DNA from: Nocardia alni | Lineage (GTDB): Bacteria > Actinomycetota > Actinomycetes > Mycobacteriales > Mycobacteriaceae | DNA length: 64,000 nucleotides | Direction: 5' to 3' | Assembly (NCBI RefSeq): GCF_019038435.1 | Contig: NZ_JAGPOX010000009.1 | Location: 42,593-106,592, forward strand | Shown here: one piece after another, positions 52,246-61,404 of the stretch | Numbering within the stretch: the stretch's first letter is position 1 | How the letters are laid out: every line of letters begins with the position of its first letter | Made by a program: the position numbers and the translations under genes | Notes under the pieces: generated by a model | What the model saw: only the letters and a program-made list of their open reading frames with translations | Database searches by the model: none | Told to the model about the DNA's origin: nothing

Positions 52246-52686
52246 TTACGAACGGGTGGTGACGGCCGGATCCGCCTGCAGCGGAACGAATCCCGCCCTC
52301 GCGATCAGCAGGGTGTCGCCGTACTCGTCGAGGCGGACGAGCAAGCCGTCGCGGAAGGTGTAGATCCAGCAGTAGTCATTGCGGTAGGGCTCGCCGTCGA
52401 TGCGGGTCGCGGTCATGAGCTGGCGCACGACGGCGGTTTCGCCGTCGACGAGGGTCGAGGTGACCTCGCGCTCGATGGACTCGGCGCGCAGGACCGCGCC
52501 GGTGGAGGCGCCGGTGAGCGCTCGTGCGACGCGGTCGCGACCGCGGATCGGACGCGGCCGGATGCTCTGCGGCGCATGCCATTCCGCTTCCTCATCGAGT
52601 AAAGCGGCGACCGCGGCGACATCGTTGGCTGCGCGCGCGCCGGAAAAGCGCGCCACCAGCTCTCGGGTCTGGTCGGTGAGTGTCAC
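52246..52686 (-). CDS. SnoaL-like/limonene-epoxide-hydrolase-type NTF2-fold protein
   Basis: A 146-residue protein. LVARFSGARAANDVAAVAAL then EEAEWHAPQSIRPRPIRGRD, and DYCWIYTFRDGLLVRLDEYG define the SnoaL/LEH family. The start is GTG 52686, preceded by AAAGGAGC; a longer frame runs into the promoter region and is rejected. It heads the minus-strand thiolase/kinase/ALDH/ADH operon. Epoxide hydrolysis or double-bond isomerisation is possible. Confidence 0.85.
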   Translation of the reverse strand: MTLTDQTRELVARFSGARAANDVAAVAALLDEEAEWHAPQSIRPRPIRGRDRVARALTGASTGAVLRAESIEREVTSTLVDGETAVVRQLMTATRIDGEPYRNDYCWIYTFRDGLLVRLDEYGDTLLIARAGFVPLQADPAVTTRS

Positions 52687-52859
52687 CACTGCTCCTTTGC
52701 GTTGGTGCCATGCGAGACGGGCCGGGATCGCGCATCCGATCGACGGATCGGGCGCCCGGGATATTTTGATACGAGTAGTGTCAGAATAGATCGAGGAGGT
52801 GCGTCGCGCAACGGCCACCCCGGAAGCTCGCACTTGCTATTCGGTTACTTGTCGGCTAG

Positions 52860-52868
52860 TTATGAGAC
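52860..52868. promoter_or_regulatory. TTATGAGAC regulon element, copy 3
   Basis: In the 257-bp divergent promoter region between the SnoaL/thiolase operon (52686, minus) and the MaoC operon (52944, plus). It shares the 13-mer TAGTTATGAGACA with the 46294 copy. No gene is visible in the rest of this gap. A second AT-rich patch (GTCAGAATAG, near 52780) may serve the minus-strand promoter. Confidence 0.55.
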
Positions 52869-52943
52869 AGGTAGAATCAAAATAGTTGGCGGGCACGGCG
52901 GAGACGGCGCGCCCATGCGGCGGCGCCACGAGAAGGAACGCGG

Positions 52944-53387
52944 ATGACGGAAACGCTGCTCTACGCACAGGACTTCTGTGACCTGCGGCGAATCGATCTG
53001 GGTGAATGGGAGCTGTCGGCCGATTCCGTCATGGACTTCGCCCGCCAGTGGGACCCGTTCCCCTTCCATACCGATCCGGATGCCGCGCTTCGGTCGCCCT
53101 TCGGCGGCCTCGTCGCCAGCGGCGTTCACGTGATGGCGATACTGCAGGTCCTTCAGTATCGTTCGTTTCTCGGGCGCACGGCCATCATCGCCGGTCTGGG
53201 TTTCACCGATTTCACGCTCCGCGCTCCCGCCCGTGCCGGTGCGCGGCTGGCCGGGACAGTCGATATCACCGATGTGCGGCTGCGCGACGATGGGCGGGCG
53301 ATCGTGCACTGGGATGCCGGCCTGACCGAGGGCAGCACCTCCATCGCCACACTCGGCGCGGCCGCGATGATCCGGCAGCGGCAATGA
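52944..53387 (+). CDS. MaoC-like (R)-specific enoyl-CoA hydratase
   Basis: A 147-residue single hot-dog domain. The hydratase-2 region is ARQWDPFPFHTDPDAALRSP followed by FGGLVASGVHVMA, with Asp and His in the catalytic spacing (D-x4-H). GFTDFTLRAPARAGARLAGT is a typical MaoC strand. The start is ATG 52944. First gene of the MaoC-ACAD-ECH-ligase operon, hydrating enoyl-CoA intermediates. Confidence 0.9.
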   Translation: MTETLLYAQDFCDLRRIDLGEWELSADSVMDFARQWDPFPFHTDPDAALRSPFGGLVASGVHVMAILQVLQYRSFLGRTAIIAGLGFTDFTLRAPARAGARLAGTVDITDVRLRDDGRAIVHWDAGLTEGSTSIATLGAAAMIRQRQ

Positions 53388-53402
53388 CAGGAAAGGCCTG
53401 AT

Positions 53403-54578
53403 ATGACAACCGACCTACCGGTGATGAATCTGCTGCCGTCGGAAGACGACATCGCATTGCGGAAGGTGGCCGGCGACGTTGCCCGGAGGTTCGGGCACAA
53501 ATACTTCGCGGAAAAGATCGCCGCGGGTGAGCCGATCGACGAATTGTGGAATGCGCTGGCCGAGGTCGGATTTCTCGGGGTGAGCCTGCCGGAGGAGTAC
53601 GGCGGCAGCGGCGGCGGACTGTGGCAGCTGGCGATCATCGCCGAGGAGCTCGCGGCGGCCGGGTGCCCACTACAGCTGCTGGTGTATTCCCAGTCGATCT
53701 GTGGCAACATCCTGGCGAAATACGGGACCGAGGAGCAGAAGAACCGGTGGCTGACCGGCCTGGTGACGGGCCGGATCAAATTCTCCTTCGCTATCACCGA
53801 GTCCGATGTCGGCTCCAATTCGCAGAATCTCGCGACCCAGGTCCGCGCTGTCGACGGGGGCTATGTGCTTTCCGGGCAGAAGACGTTCATCTCCGGTGTC
53901 GAGCACGCCGACGCGATTCTCGTGGTCGCGCGGACCGGCACCGACGAACGGACGGGCAAGGGCCTGCTGTCGCTGTTCGTGGTCGAGGCGGATGCGCCCG
54001 GGCTCTCGCGCACAGTGGTGCCGACCGCGCTGGTGGCGCCGGACAAGCAGTGGGCGCTGTACTTCGACGATATCCGCCTGGGGCCCGACAGCCTCATCGG
54101 CGAATTGCACAAGGGCTTCAAACCGATGTTCGACGGGCTCAACCCCGAGCGCGTGCTGACCGCCGTCTTCAGCACCGGCATCGGGCGCTACGCGCTGGAT
54201 AAGGCGACCGCGTATGTCAATCAGCGGCAGGTATGGTCGGTGCCGATCGGCGCACACCAGGCTGTCGCGCATCCGCTCGCCGAGGCCAAGATCAGGTTGG
54301 AGGCGGCGCGCCTGATGACAGAGAAGGCGGCCCGCCTCTACGACGCCGGGCTACCGGCGGGCGAAACGGCGAATATGGCCAAATTCGTGGCATCGCAGGC
54401 CGGTGTCGACTGCCTCGATCACGCCATTCAGGTCCATGGCGGCAATGGCTTCACGCTGGAATACGGGCTGACCGATCTCTGGTGGCTCGCGCGGCTGGTG
54501 AAGGTCGCGCCGGTGTCGAGCGAAATGGTGCTCAACTACGTCGCCGAGCATTCCCTCGGGCTGCCGAAGTCCTACTGA
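53403..54578 (+). CDS. Acyl-CoA dehydrogenase
   Basis: A 391-residue ACAD. FSFAITESDVGSNSQNLATQ is the substrate/FAD loop, QKTFISGVEHADAILVVART the beta-domain, RQVWSVPIGAHQAVAHPLAE the helix at the subunit interface, and IQVHGGNGFTLEYGLTDLWW the FAD-binding C-terminus. Full length for the family. The start is ATG 53403, 16 bp after MaoC. Performs an alpha,beta-desaturation upstream of the hydratases. Confidence 0.93.
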   Translation: MTTDLPVMNLLPSEDDIALRKVAGDVARRFGHKYFAEKIAAGEPIDELWNALAEVGFLGVSLPEEYGGSGGGLWQLAIIAEELAAAGCPLQLLVYSQSICGNILAKYGTEEQKNRWLTGLVTGRIKFSFAITESDVGSNSQNLATQVRAVDGGYVLSGQKTFISGVEHADAILVVARTGTDERTGKGLLSLFVVEADAPGLSRTVVPTALVAPDKQWALYFDDIRLGPDSLIGELHKGFKPMFDGLNPERVLTAVFSTGIGRYALDKATAYVNQRQVWSVPIGAHQAVAHPLAEAKIRLEAARLMTEKAARLYDAGLPAGETANMAKFVASQAGVDCLDHAIQVHGGNGFTLEYGLTDLWWLARLVKVAPVSSEMVLNYVAEHSLGLPKSY

Positions 54579-54609
54579 GAATCGTCCGACGAGCGCGAGG
54601 AACGAGACA

Positions 54610-55395
54610 ATGACATCGGATTCGGACGGCGACGCGATCGTCGTGGAGACCGTGGGCCGCGTCGGCGTGGTCAGGCTGAACCGGCCCGCGGTGGGAAATG
54701 CGCTCACCGCCGCCATGTTCGCCGATCTGGAACGACTCGTCGGCGAATTGGACGCCGCCAAGGGCATCGCGGCGATCGTTCTCACCGGGACCGGTGATCG
54801 GACCTTCTGCGCGGGAGCCGATCTGGCGGAGTTCATCCCGTCGCTGACCTCCGGCACCCTGCGTGACGTCATTCCGGATCCGTCGAAACGCGTCTTCTCC
54901 GAGGTCTACACACCGATCGTCGCGGCGATCAACGGTGCGTGCATCGCGGGCGGAATGGAACTGCTGCTCGGGACCGACATCAGGGTCGCGGCCGAGCACG
55001 CGAGTTTCGCCACGCCCGAGCCGCGCCTGGGTCTCGTCGGCGCCGGCGGCACCGTCAGCAGGCTGGCGCGCCAGGTGCCCTGGTGCGTCGCGATGGAGAT
55101 GCTGCTGGCCGGTGCGCCCATGGACGCGCAGCGCGCCTTCGCGGTGGGCCTGGTGAATCGCGTCGTCGCCGCCGAAAACGTTCTCGCCGAGGCGATGCGG
55201 ATCGCGGAGGTGCTCGCCGCCGCCGGTCCGCTCGCGGTGCGCGCGACCAAGGAGATCGCGGTGCGCGGCGCGGGTCTGGAGACGCCGTTCGCGATCGAGG
55301 CCGAGATAGCGACGGGGGTGTTCGGCACCGACGACGCCGTCGAGGGCCCGCGCGCCTTCCTGGCCCGCAGGCCACCGAACTTCACCGGCACATAG
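54610..55395 (+). CDS. Enoyl-CoA hydratase/isomerase family protein
   Basis: A 261-residue crotonase. The oxyanion loops are LTGTGDRTFCAGADLAEFIP and INGACIAGGMELLLGTDIRV. ASFATPEPRLGLVGAGGTVS carries a Glu where hydratases have their catalytic acid. The start is ATG 54610. Third gene of the operon, probably the hydratase of one beta-oxidation turn. Confidence 0.93.
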   Translation: MTSDSDGDAIVVETVGRVGVVRLNRPAVGNALTAAMFADLERLVGELDAAKGIAAIVLTGTGDRTFCAGADLAEFIPSLTSGTLRDVIPDPSKRVFSEVYTPIVAAINGACIAGGMELLLGTDIRVAAEHASFATPEPRLGLVGAGGTVSRLARQVPWCVAMEMLLAGAPMDAQRAFAVGLVNRVVAAENVLAEAMRIAEVLAAAGPLAVRATKEIAVRGAGLETPFAIEAEIATGVFGTDDAVEGPRAFLARRPPNFTGT

Positions 55396-55443
55396 CCGGT
55401 CGACTTTCCTCTACCACAACGTGTTTCACCCGGAAGGACCCCC

Positions 55444-57258
55444 ATGACCGCCACGACAGCCGCGCCGGACAGCGCGATCCGCGCGGAGACACTGCCCGAA
55501 GCGTTCCAGCGAACCCTCGCGGAACGCCCGGACGCCATCGCATTTCGCGCCGAAGGCGACCTACCGGACATGACCTGGGCGCAGTACGACCGTCACGTCC
55601 GCGAGGCCGCGTCGGTACTGACCCGGCTCGGGCTCACTCGCGCGGATACGGTCGCCCTGCTGTTCAACTCCCGCCGCGAGTTCCACTGGATCGACACCGC
55701 CGCACTGCATCTCGGGGTGACGAGCTTCTCGCTCTACAACACCGCGTCGCTGGACGCGATGGTGTTCGCGCTCGAGAATTCGGGTGCGAAGGTCGTGTTC
55801 GTGGAGGCGGCGTACGCCGAGCGCGCCACCGAATTGGCCCGGCATGTCGAGCGGGTCGTGGTGGTCTGCGCGGACCAGGATTACGGGCTGCCGCGCTGGG
55901 AGGAGTTCACCGCCGACAGTGACGACGCTTTCGATCTGCGCGCGGCGGCGGCCCGCATCGAACCCTCCGACGTCGCGACACTGATCTACACGGCCGGGAC
56001 CACGGGCATTCCGAAGGGTGTCGAGCTGACCCACGCCAATATCACCTTCGCCATGCGAACTTTGGCGACGCGCATGCAATTGCCCAGTGGCGCGAACCAA
56101 TTGTCTTTCCTGCCGATGGCGCACGCGATGGCGCGCATGATGGACCACTACCTGGGCATGATGCTGGGGCTGAGCGTGAGCATCTGCTCGAACCCGTCGC
56201 GAATCCTGGACGAGCTGAAGGTGGTTCAGCCCAGTCTGTTCGTGTCCACCCCGCGAACCTGGGAGAAGCTGCGCAACGACATTCTCGCCATCGTCGCCGC
56301 CGAACCCGCCGCGACCCGCAAGGCGGCGATGAGCGCGGCGATCGACGCCGGAATCGCCAGGGTCCGTGCCGAACAGGCCGCCTTCGCGGCCAACGAGCCG
56401 AAACCCGAGCATGATTTCGACAGCGTCCACGACGCGCTGATCGGCGAACTGACCCAGGCGGTCGGCCTGGGCCGCGTCAGCGCGGCGATCATCGGCGGCG
56501 CACCGGTGGACCTGGACCTGGTCCAGTTCTTCCACGCGGTCGGAATTCCGCTGGGGGAGTGCTTCGGCATGAGCGAATCGGCGTCGGTGTGCACCGGCAA
56601 CCCGCCGGAACGAGTCCGCTTCGGCACGGTCGGCCCGGCCCTGGACGGCGTCACGGTCCGCCTGGCCGCCGACGGCGAGGTCCTGCTGCGAGGCGCCAAC
56701 GTCATGCGCGGCTACCGGGGAATGCCCGAAAAGACCGCGGAGGTGATCGACGAGGCCGGCTGGCTGCACAGCGGCGACATCGGCGCGATCGACGGCGACG
56801 GCTACATCCGCATCGTCGCCCGCAAAAAAGACATCATCATCAACGCCGCGGGCAAGAACATGTCCCCGATCCTCATCGAAACCGCCCTGACCAAGGCATC
56901 CCCCCTGATCGGCTTCGCGGTCGCGGTCGGCGATCGCCGCCCCTACAACGTCGCCCTGCTGGTGCTGGAACCGGACGAACTCCGCAAATTCGCGGCCCAG
57001 GCTGGCCACGCACACCTCACCACGGCCGAACTGGCCGTGCACCCCGCCGTCGTCGCGGAACTCGATGCCGCTGTCGCACAGGCGAACACCTCACTTTCAC
57101 GCCCCGAGCAGATCAAGCGATACACCGTACTGACCGAGCCATGGTCCCCCGGCGGCGACGAGCTGACCGCCACGATGAAGTTGCGCCGACTGGCAATCAA
57201 CGACAAGTACGCGGCTCAGGTGGACGAGCTCTACACCGCCCTTTCGCCCTCCGCATAA
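55444..57258 (+). CDS. AMP-forming acyl-CoA synthetase (long-chain FACL type)
   Basis: A 604-residue ANL-superfamily ligase. The P-loop is LIYTAGTTGIPKGVELTH (Ala replaces the usual Ser of YTSGTTG). Other motifs are LSFLPMAHAMARMMDHYLGM, GECFGMSESASVCTGN, WLHSGDIGAIDGDGYIRIVA and KKDIIINAAGKNMSP with the catalytic hinge. Length and motifs fit long-chain/FadD15-type enzymes. It activates a carboxylic acid to its CoA ester, the entry to the surrounding beta-oxidation steps. The start is ATG 55444 with AAGGA upstream. Confidence 0.94.
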   Translation: MTATTAAPDSAIRAETLPEAFQRTLAERPDAIAFRAEGDLPDMTWAQYDRHVREAASVLTRLGLTRADTVALLFNSRREFHWIDTAALHLGVTSFSLYNTASLDAMVFALENSGAKVVFVEAAYAERATELARHVERVVVVCADQDYGLPRWEEFTADSDDAFDLRAAAARIEPSDVATLIYTAGTTGIPKGVELTHANITFAMRTLATRMQLPSGANQLSFLPMAHAMARMMDHYLGMMLGLSVSICSNPSRILDELKVVQPSLFVSTPRTWEKLRNDILAIVAAEPAATRKAAMSAAIDAGIARVRAEQAAFAANEPKPEHDFDSVHDALIGELTQAVGLGRVSAAIIGGAPVDLDLVQFFHAVGIPLGECFGMSESASVCTGNPPERVRFGTVGPALDGVTVRLAADGEVLLRGANVMRGYRGMPEKTAEVIDEAGWLHSGDIGAIDGDGYIRIVARKKDIIINAAGKNMSPILIETALTKASPLIGFAVAVGDRRPYNVALLVLEPDELRKFAAQAGHAHLTTAELAVHPAVVAELDAAVAQANTSLSRPEQIKRYTVLTEPWSPGGDELTATMKLRRLAINDKYAAQVDELYTALSPSA

Positions 57259-57651
57259 CCCGGTACGGCGGTGCCGGTCGGCGCCGCATCCGAGGCTGTC
57301 CGGGCAACCGGAACCGCCGACGGGTGCGGCGCCTGCGAATCCCGAGTCGGCGCCAGGGGATCACCACGCGATCACCCAGGCCGTCATCGAACGGGACAGC
57401 GAGTCCGCTGTTCGACATCCGCACGACCACATGGGTTCCCTCGACGCTTCGAGAGTTCCGTGGACGCGCTACCGGGCGCGCCTCGTCCGGCACGCCCGCA
57501 TCGGTCGCCCGAATGAAAGGCGGCCGCATACCAGTAGTAAGCGTGAGTCGCGGCTCGACGACGGCTGGTCCACGCCGGTGACTTCGGCATTACCGGGACG
57601 GTGATGGGAGACAACGGCTGGACCCACCGGTCGGCTTGTTACGTTCTTCCC
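57259..57651. other. 393-bp gap without a recognisable gene
   Basis: Follows the acyl-CoA ligase and precedes the MocR gene. I read all frames and found only arginine-rich or interrupted frames with no family signature. It should contain the promoter of the MocR-MHS operon. A short in-frame extension of the MocR gene to ATG 57604 falls within it. Confidence 0.4.
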
Positions 57652-58971
57652 GTGCGAGAGATCCTGTCCGCCATCGAGGAGCGCCTCGACACGCCCACCT
57701 CGCGTGGGCTGGCCGAGGCCGTCGAGCGCGCGATCCGGGACGGTGCGCTCGCGCCCGGTACTCGGCTGCCGCCGATTCGGACGGTCGCCACCGAACTCGT
57801 GCTCTCGCCGACGACGGTCAGCGCCGGCTGGTCCCTGCTGTTGCGCGCGGGCGTCATCCACACCGACGGCCGCCGGGGGACGACCGTCGCCGTGCCGTCG
57901 CCGGGCGGGCGGTACCGCGAGGCCCTGCGACACCGGGCCGAGTCCGATGTGGACCTTTCAGCCGGCGTGCCGGATCCCGCGCTGCTGCCTGGGCTGCGTC
58001 CCGCGCTCGACGCACTGACCGTGGCCGGCACCACGGACAGCTACGCCGACGAACCTGTGCTGCCCGAGCTGGCCGCCGTGCTGCGCGCGGACTGGCCCTA
58101 CCCGGACGGTGAACTCGCGATGGTCGACGGGGCGATGGACGGAATCGAGCTCCTGGCGCGCACGACGTTGCGATTCGGCGATCGGGTGGTGCTCGAGCAT
58201 CCGACATTCCCGTCCCTCATCGACCTGCTCACCTCGCTGGGCATCGAACCGATCGGCGTCCGAGTGGACGAGCGCGGGATGAACCCCGCCGAGCTGGCTC
58301 GGGCGATGCGGCAGCCGGTGGCAGCGGTGTTCCTCCAGCCGCGTGTGCACAATCCGACCGGTATCTCGATGACGCCGGACCGGACCGCCGAGCTGGCGAA
58401 CATCCTGGAGCACCACACCGCTTACATCGTCGAGGACGATTCGGCGGGCGTTGTCACCGACCTGGCACCGCGCAGCCTCGGTTCGTGGATTCCGCGACGG
58501 ACTATCCATGTGCGCAGCTTCGCGAAGTCGCATGGCCCGGATCTACGGCTCGCGGCGATCAGCGCGCCGCGTGAGCTTGCCCGCGAGTTGTTCGGCAGGC
58601 GGCGGCTGGGTCAGGGCAGCAGCAGTCCTGTGCTGCAACGGATTCTGTACGGCCTGCTGACCGATCCCGGCGCTGTCGAACAGACCGCGCGGGCCCGTGC
58701 CGAATACGCCCGGCGTCGCCGCGCTCTGGCGGAAGCCCTTGCGGCGCAAGATATTCACATCACCGGCACGCACGGGCTCAACGTCTGGGTTCCGGTGCGG
58801 GACGAGTCCGCCGCGGTCGCGCACCTGGTCAGGCTGGGCATCGCGGTTGCCCCCGGTTCGCTGTTCGAGGTGAGTGCGGGGAGCCGCCCGCACATTCGGG
58901 TCACCGCAGGCCTGGTCGCCGCGGATCACACCGGGCTGGCGGCCCGGATCGCCGAGGCAGCCCGGCGCTGA
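57652..58971 (+). CDS. MocR-type regulator (GntR HTH fused to PLP aminotransferase domain)
   Basis: A 439-residue fusion. Residues ~1-75 are a GntR winged helix (TSRGLAEAVERAIRDGALAP, RLPPIRTVATELVLSPTTVS). The rest is a class I aminotransferase-like domain; the PLP lysine is in VRSFAKSHGPDLRLAAIS, and the YIVEDDSAG segment has the pyridine-nitrogen-binding Asp. Such regulators sense amino acids or PLP adducts. It heads a same-strand set with a transporter, RidA and C45 hydrolase, and could regulate it. The start is taken as GTG 57652; an ATG at 57604 is in frame and about as likely. Confidence 0.88.
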   Translation: MREILSAIEERLDTPTSRGLAEAVERAIRDGALAPGTRLPPIRTVATELVLSPTTVSAGWSLLLRAGVIHTDGRRGTTVAVPSPGGRYREALRHRAESDVDLSAGVPDPALLPGLRPALDALTVAGTTDSYADEPVLPELAAVLRADWPYPDGELAMVDGAMDGIELLARTTLRFGDRVVLEHPTFPSLIDLLTSLGIEPIGVRVDERGMNPAELARAMRQPVAAVFLQPRVHNPTGISMTPDRTAELANILEHHTAYIVEDDSAGVVTDLAPRSLGSWIPRRTIHVRSFAKSHGPDLRLAAISAPRELARELFGRRRLGQGSSSPVLQRILYGLLTDPGAVEQTARARAEYARRRRALAEALAAQDIHITGTHGLNVWVPVRDESAAVAHLVRLGIAVAPGSLFEVSAGSRPHIRVTAGLVAADHTGLAARIAEAARR

Positions 58972-59053
58972 ACCTTTGTTCCGGCACAGAATACCGTTTG
59001 TGCCAGCACAAAGTGCACTGTCACCGGTGCGTTGCCGGTGTTTGACTCTCCGC

Positions 59054-60373
59054 ATGACATCCGACGTTCACCCGCCGATCACCGCGCCGGCCCGTCGCGC
59101 GGCGATCGCCTCGCTCGTCGGGACGACGGTCGAGTGGTACGACTTCTTCATCTACGCGACGGCCGCCGCGCTGGTGTTCCGCGGTGTCTTCTTCCCCGCG
59201 GACCTGAACCCGGTGCTGGGCACGATCGCCGCATTCGGCACGACCTCGTTCGGCTATCTCGGGCGGCCGCTCGGCGCGGCGCTGTTCGGGCACCTCGGCG
59301 ACAAGGTGGGCCGCAAGAAGAGCCTCGTGGTGACCATCCTGCTGATGGGAGCGGCCACGTTCGGCATCGGCCTGCTGCCCGGCCACGACGTGCTGGGCCC
59401 GGCCGCGCCACTGCTGCTCATCGTGTTGCGGCTTGCACAGGGCGTCGCGGTCGGCGGCGAGTGGGGCGGCGCCGCGCTGATGGCCGTCGAGCACGCGCCG
59501 CGCGGGCGCCGGACGCTGATGGGTTCGTTCGCGCAGGTGGGTTCGCCGGTCGGGGCGCTGCTGTCGTCCGGCATGTTCGCGGTGGCCTCGGCGATCGGCC
59601 CGCTGGAGAGTGGAACGTGGCGCATCCCGTTCCTGTTCTCCGCGGTGCTCGTGGTGATCGGCCTGGTGATCAGGCTCCGGGTGGAGGAGTCGCCGGTCTT
59701 TCGCACACTCGTCGAGCAGGGCGAACGCGCCCGCGCGCCGCTCGCGGAGGCCCTCACCCGGTATCGGGGGCGGGTGCTGCTGGCCGCGGGCGCGATGTTC
59801 GTGGCGACGGGCGGCTACTACGTGACCTCGTCGTTCTGGCTCGTGTACGCGACCGCGAGCGGAGGGTTGCGCGACACGGTGGCGCTCAACGTGCTGACGG
59901 TCGAGGCGGCGTTCGAGATGGCGTGCACGCTGCTGGCTGGGTGGCTCGGCGACCGGTTCGGGCCACGCCCGGTGGTCGTGACGGGGCTGGTGCTGGCCGC
60001 CGTGGTCGCGCCGGTGTGGCTCGCCGTATCGCACAGCGGTTCGCTGCCGCTCGTGCTGGTGTTCGCGGCGCTCATCGCGGTGCCGACCGGAGCGCATTAC
60101 GGCCCGATGGCTCGATTCCTGACCGAGTTGTTCCCGCCGCGGATCCGGTACAGCGCGATGTCGATGGCCTACCAGCTCGCGGCGCTGACGGCGGGCGCGC
60201 TGACGCCGGTCGTGGTGTCGGCGCTGTATTCGCTGCGCGCGGGGCGGCCGGACCTCGTGGTCGCCTATCTGACCATGCTGTGCGCGCTGTCGGCCGTCTG
60301 CGTGGTGGTGGTGTGGCGGCGACGGGATCAGGAGAATACGCGGGTCCTGGTGGAGAAGGAGAATCGGAAGTGA
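59054..60373 (+). CDS. MHS-family (metabolite:H+ symporter) MFS transporter
   Basis: A 439-residue 12-helix transporter. TTVEWYDFFIYATAAALVF and GYLGRPLGAALFGHLGDKVG then RKKSLVV are diagnostic of the MHS family (ShiA/ProP-like), as is RLAQGVAVGGEWGGAALMAV. Imports small organic acids, osmolytes or aromatic acids with protons. The start is ATG 59054, 82 bp after the MocR gene. Coupled to the RidA gene by overlap (GTGA). Confidence 0.93.
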   Translation: MTSDVHPPITAPARRAAIASLVGTTVEWYDFFIYATAAALVFRGVFFPADLNPVLGTIAAFGTTSFGYLGRPLGAALFGHLGDKVGRKKSLVVTILLMGAATFGIGLLPGHDVLGPAAPLLLIVLRLAQGVAVGGEWGGAALMAVEHAPRGRRTLMGSFAQVGSPVGALLSSGMFAVASAIGPLESGTWRIPFLFSAVLVVIGLVIRLRVEESPVFRTLVEQGERARAPLAEALTRYRGRVLLAAGAMFVATGGYYVTSSFWLVYATASGGLRDTVALNVLTVEAAFEMACTLLAGWLGDRFGPRPVVVTGLVLAAVVAPVWLAVSHSGSLPLVLVFAALIAVPTGAHYGPMARFLTELFPPRIRYSAMSMAYQLAALTAGALTPVVVSALYSLRAGRPDLVVAYLTMLCALSAVCVVVVWRRRDQENTRVLVEKENRK

Positions 60374-61404
60374 GCACTCGGGCGGAGATCGAGCGGGCGG
60401 TGGCGGGGCTCGCGTTCGTGGGGACGCAGGGTGGGGATGGCCCGGAGGTGGACCGGTTCGCCGCCGCGCTGGCACGCCGGGGTAGGTCGCTGGAATCCTG
60501 CCTGGCGCTGGACGCACTGCACGATCCCACGGAGGTCAGCGCGGCGGAGGTGACGGCCGAACTCGATCGGTTGCTGCCTGCGGGATGCCGTCCCGCGCTG
60601 ACGCTCATCCCGATCGGTCCGGGTGCGTTGCCGGGGCGGGAATTCGCGCTGCAGGCCGTGTCCGCGGTCGATCCCGTCGAACGCGATTCTCCGGCCGTCG
60701 CGGTCGCCGGGCCGGTCATCGCCGTCGCCGGTCAGATGTCGGATGTGGACACCGGCATGGTGCCGCAGACCGCCGAGGTGATGGCCCGGACCGCGGATCT
60801 GCTGGCCGCGCACGGCGCCAGCTGGAACGACGCAGTCCGGTTCGACGTGTTCTACCGGGCCGAGGGCACCACCGAGGGCTGGGCGGAGAACGCTCGCGAG
60901 CGAGCACGGCATTTCCTCGAGCCCGGCCCGGCGACCACGGGCATCCCGGTCTGCCGGCTCCCCGGCGTGGCGCGAATTCAGGTGCGCGCGCTGGCTGTTC
61001 GCGACGCCCGTGCGCTGCGCGCGCATTCCTGGCCGCAGGGGCACTGGGACTGGCCCTTCCACCTGCCGTACAAGCACGGGGTTTCCTGTGCCGGAACGGC
61101 TTTCGTCGGCGGCCAGGTGTCTCTGACATCGGAGGCGGCGGTGCTCGATCCCGACCGGCTCGACCTGCAGACCGCGCGAAGCGTGCGGAACATTTTGCGC
61201 GTGATCGCCGAACTCGGCAAGGGGCCGGAGAACCTGTTGCGGCTCATGGCCTTCTACGTCCACGACGACGCGGGGGCGGCGAAGACGGTCGAGGAGGTCG
61301 TGCGGGCCGAACTCGGTGGGCTGGAGGTGGAGCTGAGCCTGATCGGGTTGCCGTATCTGGCGTACGAGCGGATGGTCGTCGAGATCGAGGCGGAGGTCAG
61401 GTGA
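60370..61404 (+). CDS. Two-domain RidA/YjgF-like protein
   Basis: A 344-residue protein with two related halves. The first (residues ~100-165) has GPVIAVAGQMSDVDTGMVPQ and ADLLAAHGASWNDAVRFDVF. The second (~245-340) has GTAFVGGQVSLTSEAAVLDP and IRVIAELGKGPENLLRLMAF-like sequence (ILRVIAELGKGPENLLRLMA). RidA proteins hydrolyse reactive enamines/imines, and the double form may have a specialised substrate. An Arg carried in the usual acid-binding position is not obvious in the second half. The GTG start at 60370 overlaps the transporter stop; its stop overlaps the next start. Confidence 0.82.
   Translation: MSTRAEIERAVAGLAFVGTQGGDGPEVDRFAAALARRGRSLESCLALDALHDPTEVSAAEVTAELDRLLPAGCRPALTLIPIGPGALPGREFALQAVSAVDPVERDSPAVAVAGPVIAVAGQMSDVDTGMVPQTAEVMARTADLLAAHGASWNDAVRFDVFYRAEGTTEGWAENARERARHFLEPGPATTGIPVCRLPGVARIQVRALAVRDARALRAHSWPQGHWDWPFHLPYKHGVSCAGTAFVGGQVSLTSEAAVLDPDRLDLQTARSVRNILRVIAELGKGPENLLRLMAFYVHDDAGAAKTVEEVVRAELGGLEVELSLIGLPYLAYERMVVEIEAEVR

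Noticed and set aside
57197..57529. 110-residue minus-strand frame in the gap before the MocR gene
   Set aside because: Arginine-rich, overlaps the acyl-CoA ligase 3' end, and has no ribosome site or family signature.
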